Shown piece after piece: positions 51,924 to 59,445 of a stretch of DNA of 64,000 nucleotides. Source of the DNA: an uncultured Candidatus Saccharibacteria bacterium (GTDB taxonomy: Bacteria > Patescibacteriota > Saccharimonadia > Saccharimonadales > Saccharimonadaceae); NCBI GenBank assembly GCA_947165465.1, contig CAMVAM010000001.1, forward strand, positions 62,001-126,000, read 5' to 3'. Position numbers and translations under genes: made by a program. Numbering within the stretch: position 1 is the stretch's first letter; each line of letters opens with the position of its first letter. The notes beneath the pieces are model-generated. The model ran no database searches. It had not been told where the DNA came from and worked only from the letters and a program-made list of their open reading frames with translations.

Positions 51924-52718
51924 ATGGAAAAAACCTACGGCAGACTAATCGATGAGGTCGAAAAACTCGACCGTAAACGGCGAATGTACATTGGCACCAA
52001 AAACGGCAGTGGCTATTTCTTCATTGGAACAAGAGACGAGTTCTGCCCGGAATACGAGTTTATCTATGACCGGTCAGTCTACTCAGTCTATAATAAAAAT
52101 ACTATTCCAGAAGAAGCTGGTACCGTCATCCTGATTTCCGGCTCCGCCGTCGGCGGTTGCTATTGGTTTCACGATGAATATGTAGCTGCCAATAATCGCC
52201 TTAACCCATTTAGCGCCATTGTTGAATTCAGAAACCGGCGCTATGTCTTCGACGAAACCTTATCCATTGGCAAGTTTAACCGGCTTTATCACGAAGTTCG
52301 GTTAGACTATTTCGGCACTAAATTCCCTCTCTCGACTTTCTCATCTGGCGATATCGAACGCATCAGTACGAGTCGCTTGTACGGGGAAAATATCTTCATC
52401 CCGGACGACAGACAGCTCGGTAATTTTATCGAGCGAGGAGTCGGCGAAAATTGGAAGCATAAACCATTAGAGGTATTACAATACCTAAAAGTTAATGCTA
52501 ACGGTCTCGTTGCCGATGGTAGAGTTGTCGAAATCGGCTCATCCATTGAACTGGCGACTAGGACAAAAGCTATTACTGGACGTCGCATCATTTTAAAGAT
52601 TACGGAAAATAGTGCTGATTTTAAAATGATAGCAGACAGCAGTTGTGTTCATGTCCCGGTGTTCTTCAATCGGCAGTTTATGGATGCCCGCCTCCGCATA
52701 GATCAGCAACAGTTTTGA
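51924..52718 (+). CDS. Unknown protein
   Basis: 264 residues, soluble, beta-rich. TTGGAGGTG lies 8 nt before the ATG. Notable segments are KRRMYIGTKNGSGYFFIGTR at the N-terminus and a basic EFRNRRYVFDE stretch. No family recognised. No separate consensus promoter seen, so it may be read from 51228 through the hairpin at 51875. Codon use is like the gene before it. Part of an unknown-gene cluster next to tRNA-Leu. Confidence 0.6.
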   Translation: MEKTYGRLIDEVEKLDRKRRMYIGTKNGSGYFFIGTRDEFCPEYEFIYDRSVYSVYNKNTIPEEAGTVILISGSAVGGCYWFHDEYVAANNRLNPFSAIVEFRNRRYVFDETLSIGKFNRLYHEVRLDYFGTKFPLSTFSSGDIERISTSRLYGENIFIPDDRQLGNFIERGVGENWKHKPLEVLQYLKVNANGLVADGRVVEIGSSIELATRTKAITGRRIILKITENSADFKMIADSSCVHVPVFFNRQFMDARLRIDQQQF

Positions 52719-52721
52719 TCT

Positions 52722-52752
52722 AAAACCCCCCTCAATAGAGGGGGATTTTTCG
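52722..52752 (+). terminator. Terminator of gene 51924
   Basis: ACCCCCCTC-AATA-GAGGGGGAT stem followed by TTTTTC. Confidence 0.88.
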
Positions 52753-52756
52753 TGCC

Positions 52757-52785
52757 AGAAAAAGCCCACGCTATGCGTGGGCTAG
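52757..52785 (-). terminator. Terminator of gene 52790
   Basis: GCCCACGC-ATA-GCGTGGGC stem followed on the minus strand by TTTTTC, a few bases after the stop. Confidence 0.85.
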
Positions 52786-52789
52786 GGGG

Positions 52790-53104
52790 TTACGGGAACA
52801 TTTCGTGGTAATACTGGGCGTAGACTCGCCGAATCTCGGCACCGCTCATCGAATGGAGCATATAAAGCTTTTCGTCGGCCTGCGCCTTGATAGATTCTAA
52901 CTTGTCATATTCACGATCGTAAAATTTTCGGTCCGGGGTTTCCCCGTTCTTCCATTTCTCTTCCAATTTCTTTGAAAAATTGTCCGCCAAATAATCACAG
53001 GCTGCTTTATAACGGGTGAATAAGTAATCGGTCAAGATTTCGTGCATGCGAAGCTCTTCATCATCAAGATAAATCGAATTAGCCGTAATAATCCCTCCTT
53101 TCAA
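52790..53104 (-). CDS. Unknown small helical protein, start codon uncertain
   Basis: About 95-104 residues, helical, charged, with Tyr-rich patches (YLFTRYKAACDYLADNF). The frame opens with TTG at 53104, but the strong AAAGGAGG lies after that codon, so translation probably begins downstream. The next in-frame codons are ATT, ATT, ACG and later ATG (about 53047). An ATT start is possible. TGGTATAAT (53138-53143) is the promoter. No family recognised. Confidence 0.5.
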   Translation of the reverse strand: MKGGIITANSIYLDDEELRMHEILTDYLFTRYKAACDYLADNFSKKLEEKWKNGETPDRKFYDREYDKLESIKAQADEKLYMLHSMSGAEIRRVYAQYYHEMFP

Positions 53105-53186
53105 AGAACTTACATGACTCTAGCCATATATACCTATATTATACCATAAAAAGATTAAAAAGTAAATGGAACAGGTGTCACAAGGC

Positions 53187-53215
53187 TTGTTTTTATCATT
53201 CAGATATGATATAAT
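53187..53215 (+). promoter_or_regulatory. Promoter of structured RNA
   Basis: TTGTTT (53187-53192), 17-nt spacer, TGA-TATAAT (53210-53215); transcription should start near 53222. Confidence 0.75.
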
Positions 53216-53221
53216 AAAAAA

Positions 53222-53663
53222 GATCAAACTACGGTGCGGTACGCCGCCCGTGGTAATGATTTACTCAGGGGAAGGGGACGTTCTCTGGTCGGGGTAAGAG
53301 GCCGTGGCATAGCCACAATCACCTCACACGCGCCTTTGCGCGGAGATTTATCCCGGGTAGAAACGCCCCTGAGTAAAAAGCCCCTCGGGGCAATACCGCC
53401 GTAGGGACGCCTGCGGATGGTACACGACGCCGCATCTGCCAATTGGCGGCGCGGAATGACTCGCACGGGGAAGGCCGTGCAGGGTGAAAAAAGACCATAG
53501 CGGGACACGTCCTGCCTATGGGATACGGATGAAGCGCTGCGGATTCCGTAGCTCGGCCGGTTACAGCCGGCAACAGAACTCCCGGGAAACACTCGGTGTC
53601 CGGACGCCTGAGCCTTGGAGTTCTCGCACATTCCTTTACCCGCTCCTTTTGGGGCGGGTTTTT
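53222..53663 (+). ncRNA. Large structured RNA, about 440 nt, family unknown
   Basis: Bounded by a promoter and a terminator, with no plausible coding frame. Stems read directly from sequence: CTACGG-GCGG-UACG-CCGC-CCGUGG at the 5' end; UUACUCAGGGG/CCCCUGAGUAA (11 bp, enclosing about 100 nt with GUGGC/GCCAC and GCGC/GCGC hairpins); GCCC-CUCG-GGGC; CCGUAGG-GACG-CCUGCGG; CGCCGC/GCGGCG; GCACGG/CCGUGC; CCAUAG/CUAUGG with an inner GGAC/GUCC; UACGGA/UCCGUA; GCCGG/CCGGC; and AGAACUCC/GGAGUUCU with inner ACAC/GUGU near the 3' end. Compared with remembered signatures it is not tmRNA, SRP RNA, 6S or a group I/II intron. A short ACAGAA stretch recalls RNase P RNA but the other conserved regions are missing. 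Confidence 0.75.
53638..53663 (+). terminator. Terminator of structured RNA
   Basis: ACCCGCTCC-TTTT-GGGGCGGGT stem followed by TTTTAA. Confidence 0.88.
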
Positions 53664-53671
53664 AATTTGAC

Positions 53672-54016
53672 TTAAAGTCCGTCATCAAAATCATCTTCAA
53701 CGACGGCTTTCGGAGCGTCATCAAAGAAAAGCTTATTTTTCCTTGCTGAAACAATAAATGAAATAAGTGGAATACAAAGTACTAGCGCCATTTTGATTGA
53801 TCCCACGGCATCCAATACATAATACCCGGAGCAAATGTCTCCATGGCATACACTTGATGGTTTAACTGAGAATGATGGTAAGAAAACATAGCAGAATGCA
53901 AAAACAATGAATAGCTCCGCTATGACCGGGTGTTTCTTTTTTAAAGAAAGACCAACCGCGAAGGCGAGTATTGTTATAATAATCCCACCAACACCGTTAA
54001 TCCAAAAATCTATCAT
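53672..54016 (-). CDS. Small membrane protein of unknown function
   Basis: 114 residues with three to four membrane segments and an acidic tail (VVEDDFDDGL). Two Cys sit in a predicted outer loop (SSVCHGDICSGYY). TGGTATTAT lies 9 nt before the ATG, so it is likely leaderless. No family recognised. Lies between the structured RNA and tRNA-Leu(GAG). Confidence 0.6.
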   Translation of the reverse strand: MIDFWINGVGGIIITILAFAVGLSLKKKHPVIAELFIVFAFCYVFLPSFSVKPSSVCHGDICSGYYVLDAVGSIKMALVLCIPLISFIVSARKNKLFFDDAPKAVVEDDFDDGL

Positions 54017-54047
54017 ATTAAGGATATAATACCATAGATTGATTAAT

Positions 54048-54130
54048 CGGTGCGCCTGTTTGCGAGCGAAGCGAGCATAATAATCAGTGCGCCTGCTGGC
54101 GGAGCGTCAGCGGAGCCCCAGGCGGCACCA
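54048..54130 (-). repeat. Partial copies of the tRNA-Leu(GAG) 3' end
   Basis: On the minus strand CAGGCGCACCG (near 54048-54058) and CAGGCGCACTG (54085-54095) copy the tRNA end CAGGCGCACCA. A third, inverted copy on the plus strand (54118-54138, CAGGCGGCACCAAGAAACAG) pairs with the tRNA end. Doubled motifs GCGAGC and GGAGCG lie between. Confidence 0.65.
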
Positions 54131-54167
54131 AGAAACAGAAAAAGACCCGGAGGGTCTTCTGTTTCTT
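54118..54167 (-). terminator. Terminator hairpin that extends into the tRNA 3' end
   Basis: CACCAAGAAACAGA-AGACCC, loop TCC, GGGTCT-(TTT)-TCTGTTTCTTGGTG, then CGCCTG able to pair with the tRNA acceptor strand CAGGCG. About 26 bp in all, with small bulges. Confidence 0.7.
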
Positions 54168-54258
54168 GGTGCGCCTGACTAGACTCGAACTAGCACAGCC
54201 GTGAATCTGGCCACTACCACCTCAAGGTAGCGTGTCTACCAATTCCACCACAGGCGCA
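54168..54258 (-). tRNA. tRNA-Leu (anticodon GAG)
   Basis: 91 nt with encoded CCA. Perfect 7-bp acceptor GCGCCTG/CAGGCGC, anticodon stem CTACC/GGTAG with loop TTGAGGT (anticodon GAG), long variable arm, and T arm with GTTCGAG. Confidence 0.95.
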
Positions 54259-54317
54259 TGCAAATATTATATCACATTTTCTAGAAATTGTGCAACAAAT
54301 CCCGCGCTAAACTCAAA

Positions 54318-54758
54318 TTAAAATTTCATATTCGGCACAATAATCAAAAACAACAAAGCCGCCACAATTACATACACTCCAGAAATAATCGCATTCATCG
54401 CATCCTTCCCCGTTGCTTTCTTATACATAATTGCCGCCACAATTGCTGCAATTCCCGGAATCACCGCGAGTATAGTTAAAGCCCCCGCGATTATCCACAT
54501 ATTGCCCACATTAAGATACTTCAATGGAAATGCTAAAACCGCGCCCCCGACGGACATAAACACCGCAATTTCGGATAGTCTCTCGGCGCTATCGCCTAGA
54601 GCATTCTTGTCGCGCGTATATCCTTTTTTCGGCGCAAAACTCTCCGCTCCGAGATTCGCGACATTCGCTTTACTCTCAGTATCCTTCGCATCCTCGGCCT
54701 TCCTGATCTCGGCCTTAATGCGCTTCTTTTCTTCCCAATCTTCCGGTTCTTGGTCCAT
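54318..54758 (-). CDS. Small membrane protein, DUF4190-like layout
   Basis: 146 residues: a charged N-terminal 65 residues (Glu/Lys/Asp helix) followed by three membrane segments. No diagnostic motif. Its ATG overlaps the stop of the peptide-binding protein gene as TAATG, so both are expressed together; a membrane partner of that protein is conceivable. Confidence 0.5.
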   Translation of the reverse strand: MDQEPEDWEEKKRIKAEIRKAEDAKDTESKANVANLGAESFAPKKGYTRDKNALGDSAERLSEIAVFMSVGGAVLAFPLKYLNVGNMWIIAGALTILAVIPGIAAIVAAIMYKKATGKDAMNAIISGVYVIVAALLFLIIVPNMKF

Positions 54759-56494
54759 TATGGTGTCTTGTTCTTAGCTGCTCTTACAGAGGCGTAATTC
54801 ATTACGTCAGAAAACCTATCAAGTGGCGTCACCAGTGTAACATTATTTCCCAGCGCGCGAGCATTCTTATTGTAAAGATATGTCATATTAGATTGGTACA
54901 AACCAATCGCCGGCACATCTTCCACCCAGTAGTTTAGGAACGATTCGTATTTCTTAATTCTAAGCGCCGTATCGAGTGTTTCCCTTGCGCCAATCAGAAG
55001 GTCATCTACAAGTGCATTCTTATAATTAGAAAGGTTAAGCCCGGACGAAGAAGCCTGTGTGGAGTGATAATACGGCAAGAGGTCCGGATCGGCACCTAGC
55101 TCCACTTCGTAAACCAAGATGTCATAGCTACGCTTCGCAATAATGTTGCCCACAAAATCCTGGTTTTCTTCATATACTGTTACATTAGCGTTTAGATCAA
55201 GCAGTTCAAGCTGGCCCTTCAAACTCTCCGCCACTGCCGGCAAATAACCGGAATTCACAGTTGCGATATTCAGAATGATATCCTTTCCGTTCATCAGCTC
55301 GGTAATCTTCTCTTTGGCAACATCAAAGTTGTAGCTCGGAATCTTTGGATAGTTCGTAAGTTTGATTTGTGAATCAACCAAAGGATAATCCAGCATCACA
55401 TTACCCGGAGCATTAGTACGGACATTAATAAGATCAATCCCCTGGCGAATCGCCTTCCTGAGGTCCTTATTCTTCACATTTTCGCTAGTCATATTAAAGA
55501 ACATAAACGCACCTGAATTAATCCCGGCATCGAATTTAATATAGTTTTGCGATGTTACTTTGCTGGCTTCCGAGCCGGAAAGCTCAGCTGTAGCGGTGAC
55601 GGCACCGGAATTCATCGCGTTAATCACATCGTCCTTATCGGCATAAGCATGCACGGCGAAACTGTTTAACATCGGCTTACCGTAGTAATAATTTGGATTA
55701 GCGGAAAGAAAAACCGTCACATCGTCGCCAATCGTATTCTTCTGAGTCGCATTAAACATGAACGGACCGGACGATACTGGTGTCTGCGAAAAATCGTCTT
55801 CCACCAAAGTTACCGCCGGTGTATCCTCGAGCTCATGCTTTGGCACGACTGGGAAATCGAGCGCCGTTGCAAAGTCCGCATAAGCCGAAGGCAAGGTAAA
55901 GACGATTTGTCCTTCCTCGTTCTCTACGACTTTCACGTTTCTGAGTGCCGAAGAATAAACCGTATTAACTGCCGGATTCTGGATTAAAGCGATTGTGTAT
56001 AGAACGTCTTCATTCGTGATATCTTCGCCATCAGACCATTTTAGGCCGTTCCTTAACTCCGCCTTCCAAACTTTGCCGTTCTCATCCGGCGTGAGAGACT
56101 TTAACATCCCCATGCCCATATTTCCGGAATAATCTACAGTCGTTAAAGTTGAGAACATCAAACGGCTTAAAACTCTTTCGCTACTCGTCATAGCGAAAAG
56201 TGGATTTAAAGAATTCACCGCGCCAACCGTAGCTTCTGTGTAGCTGCCACCACTCACGAATACATCCTGTGCATACGAAGAACCGGACCAAAAAGCCTGC
56301 GTGATAGCGAGCATCACTAACCCGGCCACCAGCAAACACCACTCCGCAATGAGCAGCTTAATATCACGGATATGCGAAACTCTCGCAATCAAGTTTTCCT
56401 TGATGTGCTCCTTGCCCTCCTCGCGTGCCTTCACCGAGATGCGAGAAAATTTCCGAACTATTTTTTGCCCACGCTTTTTGAGTGTATTTGCCAT
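54758..56494 (-). CDS. Membrane-anchored extracellular solute-binding protein family 5
   Basis: 578 residues. A basic cytosolic start of about 45 residues, a membrane helix (LIAEWCLLVAGLVMLAITQAFW), then an OppA/DppA-type fold: VNSLNPLFAMTSSERVLSRLMF, WSDGEDITNEDVLYTI, SSGPFMF and KAIRQGIDL are family stations. There is no lipoprotein Cys; the N-terminal helix holds it to the membrane instead. It would bind oligopeptides, but no ABC permease or ATPase genes are nearby. Sits between secG (1 nt) and a small membrane gene. Confidence 0.82.
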   Translation of the reverse strand: MANTLKKRGQKIVRKFSRISVKAREEGKEHIKENLIARVSHIRDIKLLIAEWCLLVAGLVMLAITQAFWSGSSYAQDVFVSGGSYTEATVGAVNSLNPLFAMTSSERVLSRLMFSTLTTVDYSGNMGMGMLKSLTPDENGKVWKAELRNGLKWSDGEDITNEDVLYTIALIQNPAVNTVYSSALRNVKVVENEEGQIVFTLPSAYADFATALDFPVVPKHELEDTPAVTLVEDDFSQTPVSSGPFMFNATQKNTIGDDVTVFLSANPNYYYGKPMLNSFAVHAYADKDDVINAMNSGAVTATAELSGSEASKVTSQNYIKFDAGINSGAFMFFNMTSENVKNKDLRKAIRQGIDLINVRTNAPGNVMLDYPLVDSQIKLTNYPKIPSYNFDVAKEKITELMNGKDIILNIATVNSGYLPAVAESLKGQLELLDLNANVTVYEENQDFVGNIIAKRSYDILVYEVELGADPDLLPYYHSTQASSSGLNLSNYKNALVDDLLIGARETLDTALRIKKYESFLNYWVEDVPAIGLYQSNMTYLYNKNARALGNNVTLVTPLDRFSDVMNYASVRAAKNKTP

Positions 56495-56495
56495 A

Positions 56496-56723
56496 TTATG
56501 CTGGAATTAATAATAATCCTAAAATCGACGAAACAAAGATAAATGCCATAATAATTGTCGTCACGAAGAGTGACTTCTCAAGGCCACGACGAGTCGTGTA
56601 AAGCTCACCTGAGCTACCAAATCCGGCGCCCAGCGATGCTCCGCGTTGCTGCAGTAAGATTAAGATAATCGTTAGAAAGGCTGAGATAAATGTAACTACT
56701 TCTAGAAAACTTCCTATTTGCAT
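56496..56723 (-). CDS. secG: Preprotein translocase subunit SecG
   Basis: 75 residues from the ATG at 56723 (TAGGAG upstream; an ATG at 56744 precedes it). Two membrane helices around LLQQRGASLGAGFGSSG, the SecG signature. Part of the SecYEG channel. Stop lies 1 nt before the binding-protein gene. Confidence 0.92.
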   Translation of the reverse strand: MQIGSFLEVVTFISAFLTIILILLQQRGASLGAGFGSSGELYTTRRGLEKSLFVTTIIMAFIFVSSILGLLLIPA

Positions 56724-56778
56724 GATAACTCCTAGTGATATCAATTATAAAGGATACTTCCGAAAAAGTAAAGCGAAC

Positions 56779-58035
56779 TTACTTCAGCATTCCCTTGCGT
56801 TTTAAGAGAGAATGATAAGTAATGGCGAAGCGGTGTGACTCCTCATCAATCCTAGCGATTAACCTCGCGATATGCGAGTTTGAGCTTAGCGGAACGATTC
56901 CCCTGTTTGGCACAATAATTTTGACACCGGCCGATTTAGAATGATCGCCGGATTTATCGCGACCAATCACCGGAATATTATATGGCTCTACGAGCGGCAA
57001 AATCGCGTTTACTTGCCCCGCTCCGCCGTCTAGCACGATAAGATTCGGGTAATCCCATTCATCGTGCTTTAAACGCCTTGTAATCACTTCCTGCATGCTT
57101 TTTAGATCGTCGTTGGTGCTAGTACGGATTTTAAATTTGCGATATTCACTTCTCGCGGAAGCACCATTGATAAACACCACCATACTCGCCACCGTATTGG
57201 TGCCGGATTGATGCGAAATGTCGTAACCTTCAATACGGCGTGGCGGCTCATCGAGTCCAAGCAAATCTTGTAGGGATTTCAGCGCCTGGTCGGAAGAAAT
57301 ATCGAGAAATTCTTTATCCGAAAACACGATTTTCTTCTTTAATTCTCTCAGTCCAAATAATTGGTCACGCGCCTCGGCTGCTAGCTCATAATTCCCCTTT
57401 GACGCCTCATCGTACATGGTCTTTTCGAGTTCTTTTAGGAGCCCTTCGCGCTCGCCATTTAGATAGCGCATGAGTTTCCTTAGGTTTCTCTTGTAGTCTT
57501 TCGGCGTAGTTTTGCCGATTTCAATGCCTGGAGTGAGTCCAAGATCCGTATCGAGGGACTTTTTGCCATCATACGGCTTAGTATAATACGGGAAAATTCT
57601 TCTAAGCATTCGGACGGATTTTTCGACCACCGACTTCCCATAAAACGGTCCAATGTAGGTAGCTTTATCATCCAGCGGATTTCTCGTAAATGACACATCC
57701 GGCACTTCCTCCTGCATACTAATACGCACATAACTCACCGTTTTGTCATCGCGAAGCAAGATATTCCACTTCGGCATGTATCTTTTAATCATCTCCGATT
57801 CCAGAAATAGCGCGTCCATTTCGGTATCAACTGTAATCCAATCCGTATCGTAAATCTCAGCGACGAGGGCCTCAGTTTTGACGTCTTTTTTAGACTTCTG
57901 GAAGTATTGGCGGACGCGGTTCTTTAAGACTGCAGCCTTGCCAACATAAATAATCTCGCCACTGGCGTTTTTATGAAAATAAACTCCCGGGCTGTCCGGG
58001 AGTTTGCTGAGTTTCTGTTTTAGCCTCTCGTCCAT
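56779..58035 (-). CDS. uvrC: UvrABC system protein C, minimal form
   Basis: 418 residues against about 600. The GIY-YIG nuclease domain (DSPGVYFHKNASGEIIYVGKA), UVR motif (GNYELAAEARDQL) and RNase H-like nuclease (IEGYDISHQSGTNTVASMVVF, VLDGGAGQV) are intact. Two parts are absent: the C-terminal tandem helix-hairpin-helix DNA-binding domain, and the four iron-sulfur Cys between the first domains (the region reads LTPGIEIGKTTPKDY). TATAAT (58042-58047) ends 6 nt before the ATG. Should still make both incisions but bind DNA less. Confidence 0.9.
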   Translation of the reverse strand: MDERLKQKLSKLPDSPGVYFHKNASGEIIYVGKAAVLKNRVRQYFQKSKKDVKTEALVAEIYDTDWITVDTEMDALFLESEMIKRYMPKWNILLRDDKTVSYVRISMQEEVPDVSFTRNPLDDKATYIGPFYGKSVVEKSVRMLRRIFPYYTKPYDGKKSLDTDLGLTPGIEIGKTTPKDYKRNLRKLMRYLNGEREGLLKELEKTMYDEASKGNYELAAEARDQLFGLRELKKKIVFSDKEFLDISSDQALKSLQDLLGLDEPPRRIEGYDISHQSGTNTVASMVVFINGASARSEYRKFKIRTSTNDDLKSMQEVITRRLKHDEWDYPNLIVLDGGAGQVNAILPLVEPYNIPVIGRDKSGDHSKSAGVKIIVPNRGIVPLSSNSHIARLIARIDEESHRFAITYHSLLKRKGMLK

Positions 58036-58079
58036 TTCTTAATTATACAACATATTTAAGAAATGTAAAGCTTAACGTT

Positions 58080-59372
58080 TTAATCCCAAGTGTTTGGATT
58101 TTGGTACATGCTCTTGAAGAGATCCTCGAGTTTGATGGAGCTCGATGGAGCGGTTGCTTCGATAGTTGGGTTGTAATCGATGTCAAGATCTGCTTTAATT
58201 CCTAGGCTTCCGTCATCAGTTGTGTAGCTAACATAAAGTCTGGTGAAATTATTGTTATCATCAACTTCAACATATGTTGCTGGTAGTACTGAAACGATGT
58301 TGCTGACATCATCTGCAGTGACTTTTTCGACGCCATCGAAACATTTAGCGGCTTCAGTGCTGCCGAGCTCGTCATTAAATGCATTAACAAAGTTGGCAAG
58401 TTTTTCAGAGCTAATACCGAGCTTGTAGAGTGCGTTCTTTTTCTTGGTAATCTTGAGATTGTCAGTTGAAGAAGTTACGAACTCATTGCTTTGGTAGAGA
58501 CCAGCTACATCAATGGTAGTGCTTGAATTCTGCATGGCTTTTACAATACATTGAGCGGTTTCGCTTTCACCGGTTGTGGTAGGAACCGTACTGGTTACAT
58601 CACTAAGCGTCATGGAAATCCACTGACCACCAAGTTGTTGAACGATTGAGTTTACGATGAGAGAATAATCTAACTCCAAAGCTTCATCATCCGTGTCATC
58701 ATCCGTATCGTCATCGTCGTAATCGCCACAATTAGTCTTGTCGCTTCCGTCGACACAATTAGTCTCGACACTGCCCTTGCTCGAAAGTTTGAGATAAAGA
58801 GTCTTGTTTGCTACTATTTCGTCGAGATCTACAGAAGCTTTGCTAGAGCCGCCAAAGTCTGCAGTCAAGCTGATTTTGCCGGAGCTCTTACCGGTTTCAG
58901 CGTCATAGCCGGCCTTGATGGTTGCATCAAGAGACTTAAATGGAATATTGTCGCTACTTGCAGTTACTGCAACTGTACCATCTGCACCAAGTTTGGTTGC
59001 ACTATCCTTACCGGAAAGCAACTTGACGATTGCGCCAGTGACAGAACCTTTGCCACCGCCACCACCGCCGGAGCCATTGCCACCACCAAGGAGGAGGACA
59101 GCTGCTGCTACACCACCACCAATCAAGGCGAGGAGTAGAATTACGAGGCAGACAATAAGGCCAGTTTTCTTCTTTTTGACTGGCTCGACCACTGTACCTG
59201 CCGGTTCTTCGGTAGGGGTGGCTACTGGAGTAACCTCTGCTTCCGCTGGGGTCTCTGCCGGAGCTTCCGCAGGAGCTTCCGCTGGGGTCTCTGCCGGAGC
59301 CGGTTCAACCGGAGCAGTGTCAGCCGGAGCTGGGTTGAGGGGATTTGGTGTTCCCTCAGGATTTTCGTTCAT
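58080..59372 (-). CDS. Single-pass surface protein with Pro/Ala/Glu repeat tail
   Basis: 430 residues. Residues 1-65 are repeats of the kind APAEAPAETPAE (cytosolic), then KKKK, a membrane helix (LIVCLVILLLALIGGGVAAAVLLL), a Gly-rich linker, and an outer domain with an acidic D/T run (DYDDDDTDDDTDDEALELD) near residue 220 and four or so Cys. No enzyme motif. Same plan as 18364-20037: charged inner tail, one helix, outer module. SD-led: AAGGAG before the ATG. Confidence 0.65.
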   Translation of the reverse strand: MNENPEGTPNPLNPAPADTAPVEPAPAETPAEAPAEAPAETPAEAEVTPVATPTEEPAGTVVEPVKKKKTGLIVCLVILLLALIGGGVAAAVLLLGGGNGSGGGGGGKGSVTGAIVKLLSGKDSATKLGADGTVAVTASSDNIPFKSLDATIKAGYDAETGKSSGKISLTADFGGSSKASVDLDEIVANKTLYLKLSSKGSVETNCVDGSDKTNCGDYDDDDTDDDTDDEALELDYSLIVNSIVQQLGGQWISMTLSDVTSTVPTTTGESETAQCIVKAMQNSSTTIDVAGLYQSNEFVTSSTDNLKITKKKNALYKLGISSEKLANFVNAFNDELGSTEAAKCFDGVEKVTADDVSNIVSVLPATYVEVDDNNNFTRLYVSYTTDDGSLGIKADLDIDYNPTIEATAPSSSIKLEDLFKSMYQNPNTWD

Positions 59373-59445
59373 ATAAAAAACTCCTTACTTTTAATACTTA
59401 CACTTATTTTAACATAAGTTTAATAAATTGGTATATAATATTTTT

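Noticed and set aside
53224-53631. 135- and 84-codon minus-strand frames across the structured RNA
   Set aside because: No ribosome binding site or promoter on that strand; Arg/Pro-rich composition follows from GC-rich stems. The promoter, terminator and stems all favour a plus-strand RNA.
53222-53663. Assignment as RNase P RNA or tmRNA
   Set aside because: An ACAGAA word and a GUAAAAAGCC word recall these RNAs, but the other invariant regions (GAGGAAAGUCC, tag ORF, tRNA-like ends) are not found.
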